A stretch of 18,946 bases of DNA from Carex sylvatica (GCA_964058845.1 CAXKVR010000680.1:1-18946), one strand, 5' to 3'. Counted from the stretch's first letter, positions 1 through 9,340 are shown. Program-made: numbers and translations. The notes: generated by a model not told the origin, from the sequence alone.

Positions 1-159
1 AAACAAATCTCCAGCTATACAAACACATAGATAGAAATAAGCTAAACTTAGAAACAAATTCTTCATTCTAATTCCCTGCCTAACAGCTCCTTCTTCCCAA
101 AGAACCGAAGTTGACTGGATTATGTGTGACGCTATCGTGTGTACTTGTTTCCGTCAACA
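1..159 (-). repeat. 3' LTR of the copia element (partial)
   Basis: This stretch equals 5075-5233 base for base and stops at the same ...CGTCAACA boundary (159 here, 5233 there). The other roughly 146 bp of this LTR lie left of the window. It directly follows the polypurine tract in element orientation. Confidence 0.95.
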
Positions 160-168
160 CTCCCCCTC
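160..168 (-). other. Polypurine tract of the copia element
   Basis: On the minus strand GAGGGGGAG abuts the first base of the 3' LTR (TGTTGACGG). This is the position and composition of the plus-strand primer in LTR retrotransposons. The pol stop codon TGA (169-167) overlaps its start, so coding sequence runs to within seven bases of the LTR. Confidence 0.85.
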
Positions 169-2794
169 AAGTGGGCACGTAAATGTCTTCCATACCCAAC
201 TTGATTAAAGATTCGTTGAAGACCTTACTTGATACAGCCTTTGTTAGTACATCCGCAAGTTGTTCTTCAGACCTGACAAACGGAAGAGTAATAACCTTCG
301 AATCTAGTTTCTCTTTGATGAAATGCCTGTCAACTTCTATGTGTTTTGTTCTGTCATGTTGTACTGGGTTATGTGAGATATCGATCGCTGCTTTATTATC
401 ACAGAAAAGACTCATCTCTCTTTCTTGCTCAAACCCTAGCTCCAGTAGCAGTTTTCTTAGCCATAACAGTTCGCAGATTCCTTTTGTCATTCCTCGAAAC
501 TCTGCCTCTGCACTTGAAAGAGCCACCACGTTTTGTTTCTTGCTCCTCCATGTGACAAGGTTACCTCCTACAAAGGTAAAGTACCCAGCTGTCGACTTAC
601 GATCAGTTACACTTCCAGCCCAGTCGGCGTCCGTATAACCCTCAATTTTTAGGTGTCCATTCTTTTGAAATTTTATCCCTCTGCCAGGGGCACCCTTCAA
701 ATATCGAATAATACGTGTCACGGCCTCCATGTGTTCTTCGGTAGGAGCATGCATGAACTGACTCACCATACTAACAGCATAAGCTATATCGGGTCTAGTA
801 TGAGAGAGATAAATTAGTTTTCCAACTAACCTTTGATACCTCTCTTTATTTGTTGGGGATTGATCCGGGTCCAGTCCCAGTTTTTGATTTTGAATTACCG
901 GTGTTTCTACTGGTTTACATTCTAGCATTCCAACTTCTGCAAGAAGATCCAGAACGTATTTTCGTTGTGATAGAAAAATTCCGCCTTTGCCTCTTGCTAC
1001 TTCGATACCGAGAAAGTACTTCAATCCCCCCAAATTCTTCATTTCGAACTCCTTGCACAACTTTTTCTCAAGTGACTCAATCTCCTCCTTGTCATCTCCT
1101 GTAATAACCATATCATCTACATAAATGATTAACACAGTAATTTTACCTTGCCTTCTTTTAACAAACATTGTGTGATCCGAGTCACTTTGAGTATAGTTGT
1201 AACTTTTCATCGCAGTGCAAAATCGTCCAAACCAGGCTCTAGGTGATTGCTTCAGGCCATACAAGGATCTCTCTAGCTTGCACACTTTTGTAGTTGCACC
1301 AGAATAACTATATCCAGGCGGGAGCTCCATGTAAATTTCTTCCTCTAAATCTCCATGGAGGAATGCATTTTTTACGTCAAACTGGTGTAGAGGCCAGTCT
1401 AAATTTGCTGCAAGAGATAAGAGTACTCGAATCGTATTTAGTTTAGCTACAGGTGAGAAAGTTTCTTGGTAATCAACCCCGTATGTCTGAGTGTATCCTT
1501 TTGCAACTAATCGGGCCTTATATCTCTCAACCTTTCCTTCAGTATTATATTTTATAGTAAACACCCATTTACACTCAACTGGTTTCTTACCTTCTGGTAG
1601 ATTTACAAGTTTCCAAGTACAATTTTTTTCAAGTGCATTCATTTCAATTTCCATTGCTTCTACCCATTTAGGATCTCTCATAGCATCCTCGACTCTCTCA
1701 GGTATTGTAATGGACGTAATTTCATTTGCAAATTCTTTTAAAGGGTTTGGTAAGTTCTTTGTTGAGGTATATTTGGCAATTGGGTACTCACTCTCCCTAC
1801 TAGTACCGTCTTCCGATTCATACCCATACCGTTTTGGTGGTATACCCCGATTACTTCTTGGAGGTAATCTAGAAACAAGTTTGAGAGTAGAAGAACTTAC
1901 CTCAGGATTATTCTCACGAGATTCTGGGCCTTGTGGTATCGGGTCTGATTGTATCATTGCGCCTTGCTCGCCTTCAACCCACCAAATAACTTCGGATGAT
2001 TTCTCTGTATCAGGATAGTCTAACTGAGTAGGGTTTAACTCAGTTGTTTTTCTTCTCCTGGCATAAACCTTAAGATTCGGGTTGACCAATTCCGACTGTT
2101 CTCGGATCACCTCTGTTTCTTGTGGTTCTGCAGCCCTTTCCTGCTCATTCGATATTTTTCCATCTAGAGGAGTTGACCCGTGAGGGGGCCTGTGAGGAGA
2201 CCCGAGAGGGGGTCTGTGAGGAGACCCGTGAGGGGGCCCGTGATCAGTACATCCAAACCCGTGAGGATGTAGTACCTCAGATAACACCGATTCCTCTCTC
2301 TCTGTCTCCCCCTGAATCGAAGTGTGGGAGTAGCCAAAGAACGGGTTGTTTTCAAAAAATGTAACATCCATTGTGACAAAAAATTTCCGTGTAGCTGGAT
2401 TATAGCACTTGTATCCCTTTTGCTGGGCCCCAAACCCTAAAAAAATACATTTTTCAGCACGAGCCTCGACCTTAGACCGTAGGTGTTTTTGAATATGAAC
2501 ATAGGCCACACAACCGAAAATTTTTGGAGGAAGGTTAAGGATTGATGGGATGATAGTATAAGTGGATAAAACTTGTAGAGGTGTTTTGAAATTATTCACT
2601 TTTGAGGGGATACGATTGATCAAGTACACAGCCATCGAGACGGCATTATCCCAAAACACTTGTGGTACATTATTTTCTAGTAAAAGGGATCTAGCGGTTT
2701 CCAATATGTGTCGATTTTTTCTCTCTGCTACACCGTTTTGTTGAGGAGTTCCGACACACGAGGTTTCATGCAAAATTCCCTTCTCTTTAAAGAA
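167..2794 (-). pseudogene. copia gag-pol, downstream part: integrase C-terminal half, reverse transcriptase, RNase H
   Basis: This is the second half of the polyprotein, in the same frame as the upstream half and separated from it only by a TAA at 2795-2797. It starts in the integrase core: TPQQNGVAERKN contains the catalytic Glu of the DDE triad. Next come the integrase C-terminal region, a linker with an 8-residue repeat, and the copia reverse transcriptase (KARLVAKGYTQ, FDVKNAFLHG, and active site YVDD near 1108-1125). RNase H follows, with YTDADWAG, SSAEAEF and DNKAAI, ending near QLADVLTK. There are no other stops or frameshifts. The apparent start at 2773 is only a TTG, so the piece would need readthrough of the TAA to be made. 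The family acts in cytoplasmic virus-like particles (RT, RNase H) and in the nucleus (integrase). Confidence 0.93.
2170..2243 (-). repeat. 24-bp minisatellite coding an 8-residue Pro/His/Gly repeat
   Basis: About three tandem 24-bp units alternate GTGAGGAGACCC and GAGGGGG-type blocks on the plus strand. On the minus strand they encode GPPHGSPH, RPPLGSPH, RPPHGSTP in the integrase-RT linker. The multiple-of-three unit lets copy number vary without breaking the frame. Confidence 0.8.
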
Positions 2795-2797
2795 TTA
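2795..2797 (-). other. In-frame TAA interrupting copia gag-pol
   Basis: The two long open frames (4894-2798 and 2794-167) are in the same phase, and this TAA is the only interruption. It falls in the integrase core between the second catalytic Asp and the catalytic Glu. It is not at the Gag/Pol boundary where programmed recoding would be expected, so a disabling point mutation or sequencing error is the simplest reading. Confidence 0.9.
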
Positions 2798-4894
2798 TTG
2801 TAGTGTTTTGTTTACGAATTCAGTCCCATTATCACTTCTAAACATTTTTATCTCTTTTTCAAATTGGGTACCAACCATTTTATAAAACTCTTTAATAACT
2901 TGAGGGACCTCATCCTTAGTTTTTAATAAGTAGAGCCATGTCATTCGAGTGCAATCATCCGTGAATAAAATAAACCATTTACTACCTGATTTAGAGACAA
3001 CCGGGGATGGACCCCAAACATCGGTATGAACCAAATTAAACGGAACAGGATTCTTATTTGAACTTATATGATACGTTACACGATGGCTCTTTGCCCTAAC
3101 ACAAGTCTCACACTCAAACTTCTTATTCTGTAAGCCTACAAATAAAGAGGGGGATAATTGTTTCATATACCCAAATGACGGGTGTCCCAAACGTTTATGC
3201 CACAACCAAACCATGTCTTCTAATTTCGTAGAGGTACCATTTGCCAAGCAAGCTGTTCCAGTTGTCAAGTCTTCTAAATGATACAATCCATCCCGTCTAA
3301 TACCACGGCCAATGATCTCCTTCGTGAGAATATCCTGAAATACACAAAAGTCAGGAAACATCAGTACAACACAGTTGAGATCTTTGGTAATTTGGCCAAC
3401 CGAGATAAGTCTTGTAGCCAAAGATGGCACCAACAGAGTATTTTTCAAAATTAACTTCTCAGAGATTTTCACATTCCCCGCGCAAGTTACTGGGTATTGG
3501 TCACCATTAGCATTTAGAATTCCTGTTTTTCTTGGTTTCATAAAGTTTATTAAATCTTTCCTAGAAAAAGTCATATGATCGGTAGCTCCTGAGTCAATGA
3601 TCCAATCAATTTTTTGAGAAGAAACAGAGGCTCTACCTTCATTTACTCCTTTACCTTTACCCTGATTGTTACTGTCAGATGCAATGGCATGACTAGAGAA
3701 AGCTGCCGCTGCTGTGTCCGATTGGTGTGGGGCTGAAGTGCAAATCATACCACCCTGTTGCGGCTGCTTGACATGAGGTTGGAACATACCTGCTGGTGCT
3801 GGTGCTGGTGCCGGCTGCTGCACACCTTCTCCAATTGCCAACGCACCCACTGCCCTTTCTTGGTCCAACGTTTTGTCACCAATCGGTTTTTTCTGACCCT
3901 TCCACCAAGGCGGGTATCCAATTACCCGATAGCAACCATCTTTGGAGTGCTTTGCACCGGGGCAGTAAGGACAATTCCCACCCCGTTTTGATTTTTCTTG
4001 ACTGTTGTTCATCCGAACCAGCCCCCCTTCATGAGGTTTATAGCCTCTTGACACCATTGTCAGAGACTCGTGCAGCGCACTTGCTCCACTTTTAACCATC
4101 ACACCTTGACGGCTCGCCTCGTGTCGTACATAGCCATAGGCTTGCTCTATTGATGGGAATGGTTTTATTTGAAGAACTTGTGCCCGAATTGCATCAAATC
4201 GATCCTCAAGACCGTCAAGAAAAATATAAACTCGGTTTTTCTGAATGAAGAGGTTAAATTTATCAATGTCACCCGGAGTATCCATAGGATTTGGACACCT
4301 GAAATCGATCTCTTGCCACAGTGCTTGGAGTTCGTCATAGAATTCTTCAACGGTCTTCTCGTCTTGCTTTAACCTCGTGACTTTTCTGTTGAGTGCGAAA
4401 ATTTGAGTTTCATCACTCCCGTCATAGTAGGTGGTTGCCAACGCCTTCCAAACATCCCTGGCTGTGGGGTGGCGGATATATTTGCTGCGTAGTCTCGGTT
4501 CTAAGGAGTTGATCAGCCATCCTTTAACAATTACATCGTTTACCTCCCATTTGCGAAACTCGGGACTTGTTGCAGGAGGTGGTGGAGGGTCGCCCGTTAA
4601 GTGTCCCATCCGTTCTCGCCCTTTGACGTGCATCTCCACGGCTTGGCACCAATAGGTGTAATTAGTACCATCCATCTTCACATCAATTGGATTTGGGTGG
4701 ATAGCTACTTCGGTCATGGCAACAGGACGGGATATGTCCTGTACCAGTGGAGGGTTTGTGACGGCCGTGAGTTGCATTGTTGCCATCTGATTTTGTTGGA
4801 GTGTCACCAGTTTGGTGAGCTGCTCTAGAACTGCTGCCATATTAGCAGCATCAAAGGAAGGAGCTGTAGGAGAGGTAGGAGGTGTGTTCACCAT
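2795..4894 (-). CDS. copia gag-pol, upstream part: Gag, protease, integrase N-terminal half
   Basis: I place the start at the ATG at 4894; the frame is open five codons further up but has no ATG there. The part comprises 699 codons ending at TAA 2797-2795. In order: a UBN2-type Gag region (about residues 60-260), a CCHC zinc knuckle CPYCPGAKHSKDGC (about 308-321; 3932-3973), an Ala/Pro-rich linker, and the aspartic protease motif IIDSGATDH (about 432-440). Then comes the GAG-pre-integrase zinc module (H...H...CETC, about 566-598) and the integrase core with the first two catalytic Asp residues, in LVHTDVWGP and FRSDNGTEF. The third catalytic residue lies past the stop. As it stands this piece could yield Gag and protease but no complete integrase. 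It lies 23 bases from the 5' LTR, just downstream of the PBS. Confidence 0.93.
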   Translation of the reverse strand: MVNTPPTSPTAPSFDAANMAAVLEQLTKLVTLQQNQMATMQLTAVTNPPLVQDISRPVAMTEVAIHPNPIDVKMDGTNYTYWCQAVEMHVKGRERMGHLTGDPPPPPATSPEFRKWEVNDVIVKGWLINSLEPRLRSKYIRHPTARDVWKALATTYYDGSDETQIFALNRKVTRLKQDEKTVEEFYDELQALWQEIDFRCPNPMDTPGDIDKFNLFIQKNRVYIFLDGLEDRFDAIRAQVLQIKPFPSIEQAYGYVRHEASRQGVMVKSGASALHESLTMVSRGYKPHEGGLVRMNNSQEKSKRGGNCPYCPGAKHSKDGCYRVIGYPPWWKGQKKPIGDKTLDQERAVGALAIGEGVQQPAPAPAPAGMFQPHVKQPQQGGMICTSAPHQSDTAAAAFSSHAIASDSNNQGKGKGVNEGRASVSSQKIDWIIDSGATDHMTFSRKDLINFMKPRKTGILNANGDQYPVTCAGNVKISEKLILKNTLLVPSLATRLISVGQITKDLNCVVLMFPDFCVFQDILTKEIIGRGIRRDGLYHLEDLTTGTACLANGTSTKLEDMVWLWHKRLGHPSFGYMKQLSPSLFVGLQNKKFECETCVRAKSHRVTYHISSNKNPVPFNLVHTDVWGPSPVVSKSGSKWFILFTDDCTRMTWLYLLKTKDEVPQVIKEFYKMVGTQFEKEIKMFRSDNGTEFVNKTLQ

Positions 4895-4916
4895 TGTTGT
4901 TTGGATCAACGATGAA

Positions 4917-4928
4917 GCTCTGATACCA
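4917..4928 (-). other. Primer binding site, initiator-Met tRNA
   Basis: On the minus strand TGGTATCAGAGC directly follows the 5' LTR end (...TTTTACA). This 12-mer is the standard plant LTR-retrotransposon PBS, complementary to the 3' end of initiator tRNA-Met, and it fixes the inner LTR edge. Confidence 0.95.
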
Positions 4929-5233
4929 TGTAAAAGTTAATGAATTAAAGAACACCAAACTCCCATGAAGCTCCCTGTCCCTCCCGATTTTATTTATTGG
5001 AAAAAATATATTGTTGTACATACATTACAATTCTCAATCTCTTGGTTTATAGTAAACAGAGCAAGATAACAGGGAAACAAATCTCCAGCTATACAAACAC
5101 ATAGATAGAAATAAGCTAAACTTAGAAACAAATTCTTCATTCTAATTCCCTGCCTAACAGCTCCTTCTTCCCAAAGAACCGAAGTTGACTGGATTATGTG
5201 TGACGCTATCGTGTGTACTTGTTTCCGTCAACA
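4929..5233 (-). repeat. 5' LTR of the copia element (305 bp, complete)
   Basis: Both ends are set by TG...CA, the adjacent PBS, and the shared end with the partial 3' LTR. The element-strand sequence contains an AATAAATAAA stretch (plus 4989-4998), a likely poly(A) signal in the R/U5 part, and a possible TATA core CTATAAAC near 5046-5053. TTGAC W-box cores occur at the extreme U3 end (TTGACG, minus strand) and about 45 bp inside it (TTGACT, plus-strand reading), which might give WRKY/stress responsiveness. That last point is inference. Confidence 0.95.
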
Positions 5234-5629
5234 ATAAACTATACTAGTAGCCATTACATCACTACAATTAGAAGAGAGGACAGACAAAAAAAAAATACTG
5301 GCATCAGCTATGGAATGAAATGTACAAGTTACAACCTATAAATTAACAGTTTATTAATGTAATGTTGAAAACTTGCAATGCTAACCAGCAGCCCATTCAT
5401 TCTTAGATATAAAGTAGCCCTTCAAAACACATGCATACAAGGGTACTGGAAAACAGAGAGAGACAAGTAAAATAAATAGTGATTATATAAGAATTATGCT
5501 TACAATCATACACTTGAACGGATATGTATTCAAAAGTTAGGTACTCGAAAACACAGAAACAAATAAAGTAAAATAGTGACCACACAAAAATTAATTAAGG
5601 TAAATAATAAACAAACAAAAAGGGCTGAC
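5234..5629 (-). other. Start of the intron of the HSP70-like gene, interrupted by the retrotransposon
   Basis: AT-rich DNA running from the splice donor GTCAGC (5629-5624) to the copia insertion point. I see no second-exon HSP70 sequence in it. It contains a diverged tandem duplication of about 98-bp period: 5444-5490 and 5540-5582 share GGTACT-GAAAACA and AAGTAAAATA-type blocks. If the gene is functional the acceptor and exon 2 lie left of the window. Confidence 0.6.
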
Positions 5630-5843
5630 CAAAAATTGTGTTGGTTGGGTTCTCTGTAGCCTGTTTTTTAGCAGCTTCACCAACAAGCACTCCCAAGTCG
5701 GTGAAAGCCACATAGGACGGCATGGCAGAGCATCCATAGTTGCGGCCATCGAAGACAGCAAAGCGTGTGTAGGCAGAGCCCAGGTCAATTCCGATTCCCA
5801 TTCCTATTTGGATGGGAGGCCGAGGCCCCTTCCTCTGCTCCAT
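5630..5843 (-). CDS. Divergent HSP70-like gene, exon 1 only (71 codons plus 1 base)
   Basis: The ATG at 5843 opens a frame starting MEQRKGPRPP, then the HSP70 N-terminal signature region GIGIDLGSAYTRFAVF, PSYVAFTD, VGEAAKKQ and ENPTNTIF. It ends in a phase-1 donor G|GTCAGC at 5630/5629. The intact HSP70 at 12021 breaks at exactly the same codon and phase (NPTNTIF G|), so this is a true first exon of a paralogue and not a random fragment. The ATPase Asp of GIDLG and the Lys of EAAK are kept. The phosphate loop reads DLGSAYT instead of DLGTTYS, and the [11 protein letters not shown] segment is replaced by a shorter CSAMPS. A copia element lies about 400 bp into the intron and exon 2 is not in the window. 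It may be a partial or dying gene, or an active gene with a large intron. Confidence 0.75.
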
Positions 5844-5939
5844 TTGATATTTGATCACACCTCAAGTTAATCTTTGGGTTTTCCTTTTGAGTTCAGAAGG
5901 CGTTTCGTTTGGAATAGTTATAATAAAAATAACAATACA

Positions 5940-5948
5940 ATATATATA
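5940..5948 (-). promoter_or_regulatory. Possible TATA box of the HSP70-like gene
   Basis: On the minus strand CTATATATATTG lies about 100 bp upstream of the ATG at 5843. I see no canonical heat-shock element (alternating GAA/TTC units, two-base spacing) between here and 6130. TATA-like runs are common in such AT-rich DNA, so this is weak. Confidence 0.3.
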
Positions 5949-6418
5949 GTATAAGGCACTAGCGAGTCCCCTAATTAAGTCTTTCATCCCATAAAAGAAA
6001 TTATAAATGCGCCAATTCGTCCGCTTAGTTTCCCAAGAATAAATTAATTTCTCATAACAATTATTTTCAAGCACATACAACAAGGTTACGTTCAAACTTC
6101 TTAATTTACTGGCAATTAATAATCATGGCAAATGCTGATATGTCAATATTTTCATCCCTAAAACCTAAATACACATATTTTGTAAAATTTTAAGACCTAT
6201 ATAGCAAAAAATATCATATGACATTTCCTACACAAAAGTATGTTCTTTTTCCATTGGTGATCAGAGAAACTACAAAAAAATATATAAACTTTCTTATCAT
6301 TACTTTGATCATTATTTTTTTTTTGGTAAAAAAACCGTAGGCCAATGAAATTCGATCATGATCAATAAGAAGGAACAATAAAATTTGGAGATGATGCTGA
6401 GTAGTTTGGATTGATTGT

Positions 6419-6433
6419 ACACACACACACACA
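6419..6433. repeat. (AC)n microsatellite
   Basis: Seven AC units, followed by a degenerate TACATATATAC-rich stretch to about 6485. It is a simple-sequence repeat. Confidence 0.85.
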
Positions 6434-6735
6434 TACATATACCAACCTATCTACATACTTATTTATGTATACATATATACATATATGATTTGCAATTTTA
6501 CAAAATATGATTACTGCATATTTCGAATTAAAACTTGTTATATCACAAAACATTCAAATTTGCTACAAGTCACTGGTTCTTTCTGACTCAGCCAAAAGAT
6601 GAAATCATTATTAATAATGATCAGACCTACTTAATTAGAGGGAAGAGGATGAGGCGTGTTCCTAATAACTAATTAAAATATTAAAAATCGAATGGTTACA
6701 AACCCAATGGATGTAATTATGTTATTATTGCCATG

Positions 6736-6860
6736 ACTCATTTTTTTACGAATTATTACTCATTCAATGGTAGATGAAATGGGAAGGGAAGAACATTTTT
6801 ACTCATTTTTTTACGAATTATTACTCATTCAATGGTAGATGAAATGGGAAGGGAAGAACA
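6736..6860. repeat. Perfect 60-bp tandem direct duplication
   Basis: The 60 bases at 6736-6795 recur without mismatch at 6801-6860, separated by TTTTT. Each copy starts ACTCATTTTTTTACG and ends GGGAAGGGAAGAACA. Perfect identity points to a recent duplication, or to an assembly artefact. Confidence 0.95.
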
Positions 6861-8735
6861 GGGGGCTAGGGTAATAATACCCGGCCTCTTTTTTTATTAG
6901 GATTTTTCAGTTTTAATTCATTTTATATAATTTAAATCTAGATTTTATTTTGGGATATGTACGTCGTTAGAATAAAAGGTTATACGTACGTAAACTAAAG
7001 ACTTCTGTGAAAATTTAACAAAACTAAGATCATTCATGGCTAAACATGTCATTTACTGCAAGCTGCCTGTATCAATATTATTTTACTGGTCTATGATGAT
7101 GCATACAGGTCTAGATTCTACAGACATCTTTTTCTTTTTACCTTTTTTCTGAAATCCCATTGATATTAGGCAGATGAAATGAGCATATATAAACTTCTCT
7201 GTTCGGTATCATTGCATGCCTGGACTGGCCAAAAACAGAAATCATACTAAAAATCCACAAATACGAAACATTGATAGGAAAAGTTTAATAAGTAGAATAA
7301 AAATAAAATACTGCAATACACATCATGATCTTGCAAAACATGTCTGCTAAATCACAGAATAGAGACATACTTTCCTTTTTGATGATGTCAGGTGCTTTTT
7401 AAGGGACACTGACCTTTTAAGTTACTCTACAACGGATAAAACAAGGTACATCATATAGTACAGCCATAAAGTTTCAGAATGCAACATTAATCTGAGAAAT
7501 AAGAGAGATGATACTACTTGCCATATTGTATAATAACCATCTCGTGCAACGGTTGTCTTATATTGAACAATCATATATGGGCGTTGCATCCTTCAAATGT
7601 TATTCGGGGCCGTATATATAAATGGATACAACATTAATGAAGGAATCAAGAGGTGTGCTTGCTATTATATATGGTGCCTTAGTTTCTATTGTTGGATGGA
7701 AATATATAGGTGCATGCTGATACTATTCATAAAAAGTAGAAAGCACAGATCGATGATTCATTGTATATATGTATGTATATAAAAGAAGCAACCATTCCTC
7801 GTAACAATATCATATATTACTACGACAGCAAGAGCAAAGTGCTTTTGACTTGCTTATATATATCTACTAATCAATTACTAGTGTTGTGCACGTTGCAACT
7901 GGACATATTATAAGAGAACAAAAATAAATTCTCATTTAATAATTCATTTATTGTCAAAACAAATCTCATTTGCTTATACATCTACATCTTAAAATCAATT
8001 ATGTTGCGGCTATAAAAGCATAATGCCATATATTTTGTAAAATAAAAAAATAAAATTTTTAAATAAATAATTAAAAAATTATGTTAAATTTTCTAAACTT
8101 TTAAGATTAAATTTATAATTTTCGTACACTACGCACTAATATAGCTAATTACTTGATACATTTGATCGCGTTATTAACCGAGAATTTAAAAGCATATATC
8201 ACTAACCATTCTTATGTTATGTCACCGCCGTGATAATTATATAAGATAGTCATTTTGTCGGACTAAATAAAAAAAATCAAGCTGGTCTATTTATGTAAGA
8301 TATTGATTTGATGGAAATTAACATATCCTTAAAATGATATAAAATAATGGAAAGAAATGAATAGATGACTGATTAATTATCAATCAATCAATTATTTTTT
8401 TAAATGACATTTTAAAAATTGAAAGAAATCATAACCAATCTGAGAATCGAGTATCTGACAATCAAATAAGTATGTGTCTAAATAAATTGAGACTTCTACA
8501 CGTATAAACAGTTAAACACATACAAATTCATAGAATAAAAAATGACTTGATCATCGGGCTGATATTCAATCTAAAATTTAATATTTTAATCATAGCCGTT
8601 GGTGGATCAGGAAATCGACATTCTTAATAAGTGAAAGATATCAGTAAATAATGAAGATGCATTACTTTAATTGGAGGAACACAAATTAACACAACTAAAG
8701 TATGAATAGATAGAAGCAGAGTTGTGGGGTGGTGA

Positions 8736-9340
8736 TTGCCAGAACTGCGCCTTGTTGATCTTTGACATGCTGCGCAACATCTCAAGAGGGTTCCCATCAC
8801 AGCATACTCCTGTTACATTTCTCGCCTACAAGCTCTATGTCAAAGTCAAATAATTCAATAGCATAACCAAAATTTATAAATTCTGCTGCTATTTTTCTCC
8901 TATTTTGCAAAGTTTACTTGTAAGTTGTAACTTGTAAGTAAAGATTTTGGATGATATTTAAAACCTTTAGCTTTCAACTGGGATAGGTGATTCCTCACCT
9001 GCTTCATGCATCCTTTCCAGTTGGTACTGTCAACACCACAACCTAATTGATTGTAAAAAGAAAGTTAAGTAGGATTTAGAAGTTTGAGAGTTTGTTCTTA
9101 GTCTTCAACCAGGAAGATTTAGATTGGGATGTGATCTGATCATGATCATATGCTTTACTCCCTCTCTTCCTAGTCTTTAATTTGCCTATGCAAGTTCTGT
9201 CTATTATTTCCAGCTTGTGGAATTTTACTTCCAACCAGTTGTCTTGTGATTGGTACTTGTTACAGAGAATCTGAGCTACGGACCGATGATTGATGCTTGT
9301 GCATATCGCTGTTGAATGGGGAGAACACGGCAGCTTAGAC
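8736..9340 (-). other. Unassigned coding-like island, possible exons
   Basis: GC content and codon-like texture rise above the surrounding AT-rich DNA. Three minus-strand stretches read well. About 9340-9160 gives SVAQILCNKY, NWLEVKFHKLE and GKLKTRKRG. About 9045-9000 gives CGVDSTNWKGCMKQ ending at a CAG|GTGAGG donor-like site. About 8827-8736 gives NVTGVCCDGNPLEML and KINKAQFWQ after a TTGTAG|GCGAGA acceptor-like site. Joined, the last two would keep frame. I recognise no family, there is no clear start, and the plus strand of the last stretch is also open. It could be a partial or decayed gene, or the 3' part of a non-coding transcript. Confidence 0.25.

Larger units (their letters stand above)
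1..5233 (-). mobile_element. Ty1/copia LTR retrotransposon, 3' LTR cut by the window edge
   Basis: An LTR retrotransposon read on the minus strand: 5' LTR 4929-5233, PBS 4917-4928, one gag-pol frame 4894-167, polypurine tract 160-168 and a partial 3' LTR 1-159. The protein order Gag, protease, integrase, reverse transcriptase, RNase H (integrase before RT) defines the copia superfamily. The LTR begins TGTTGACGG and ends TTTTACA in element orientation, with the canonical TG...CA ends. All 159 bases of the 3' LTR in view match 5075-5233 exactly, which suggests recent insertion. The base after the 5' LTR begins ATAAA (5234-5238), the candidate target-site duplication; its partner would lie left of the window. 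The element sits in what appears to be the intron of an HSP70-like gene. One in-frame stop splits the polyprotein, so this copy is probably non-autonomous unless the stop is read through or is an assembly error. Confidence 0.96.
5949..8735. other. AT-rich intergenic DNA without a recognisable gene
   Basis: About 2.8 kb with stops in all frames and only short chance open frames. I found no domain motifs, RNA genes or strong splice-plus-coding signals. Content noted separately: a (CA)n tract and a 60-bp tandem duplication. Confidence 0.6.

Noticed and set aside
183..638. 151-codon open frame on the plus strand within the retrotransposon
   Set aside because: It is the antisense shadow of RNase H/RT, which has clear motifs on the minus strand. 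The same applies to the other plus-strand frames between 346 and 4828.
2164..2433. 89-codon minus-strand frame inside pol
   Set aside because: An alternative frame over the GC-rich coding minisatellite. The real frame there is continuous with RT.
2795..2797. TAA as a programmed readthrough site
   Set aside because: It lies inside the integrase core, not at the Gag/Pol junction where copia elements would regulate the ratio. A point mutation is simpler.
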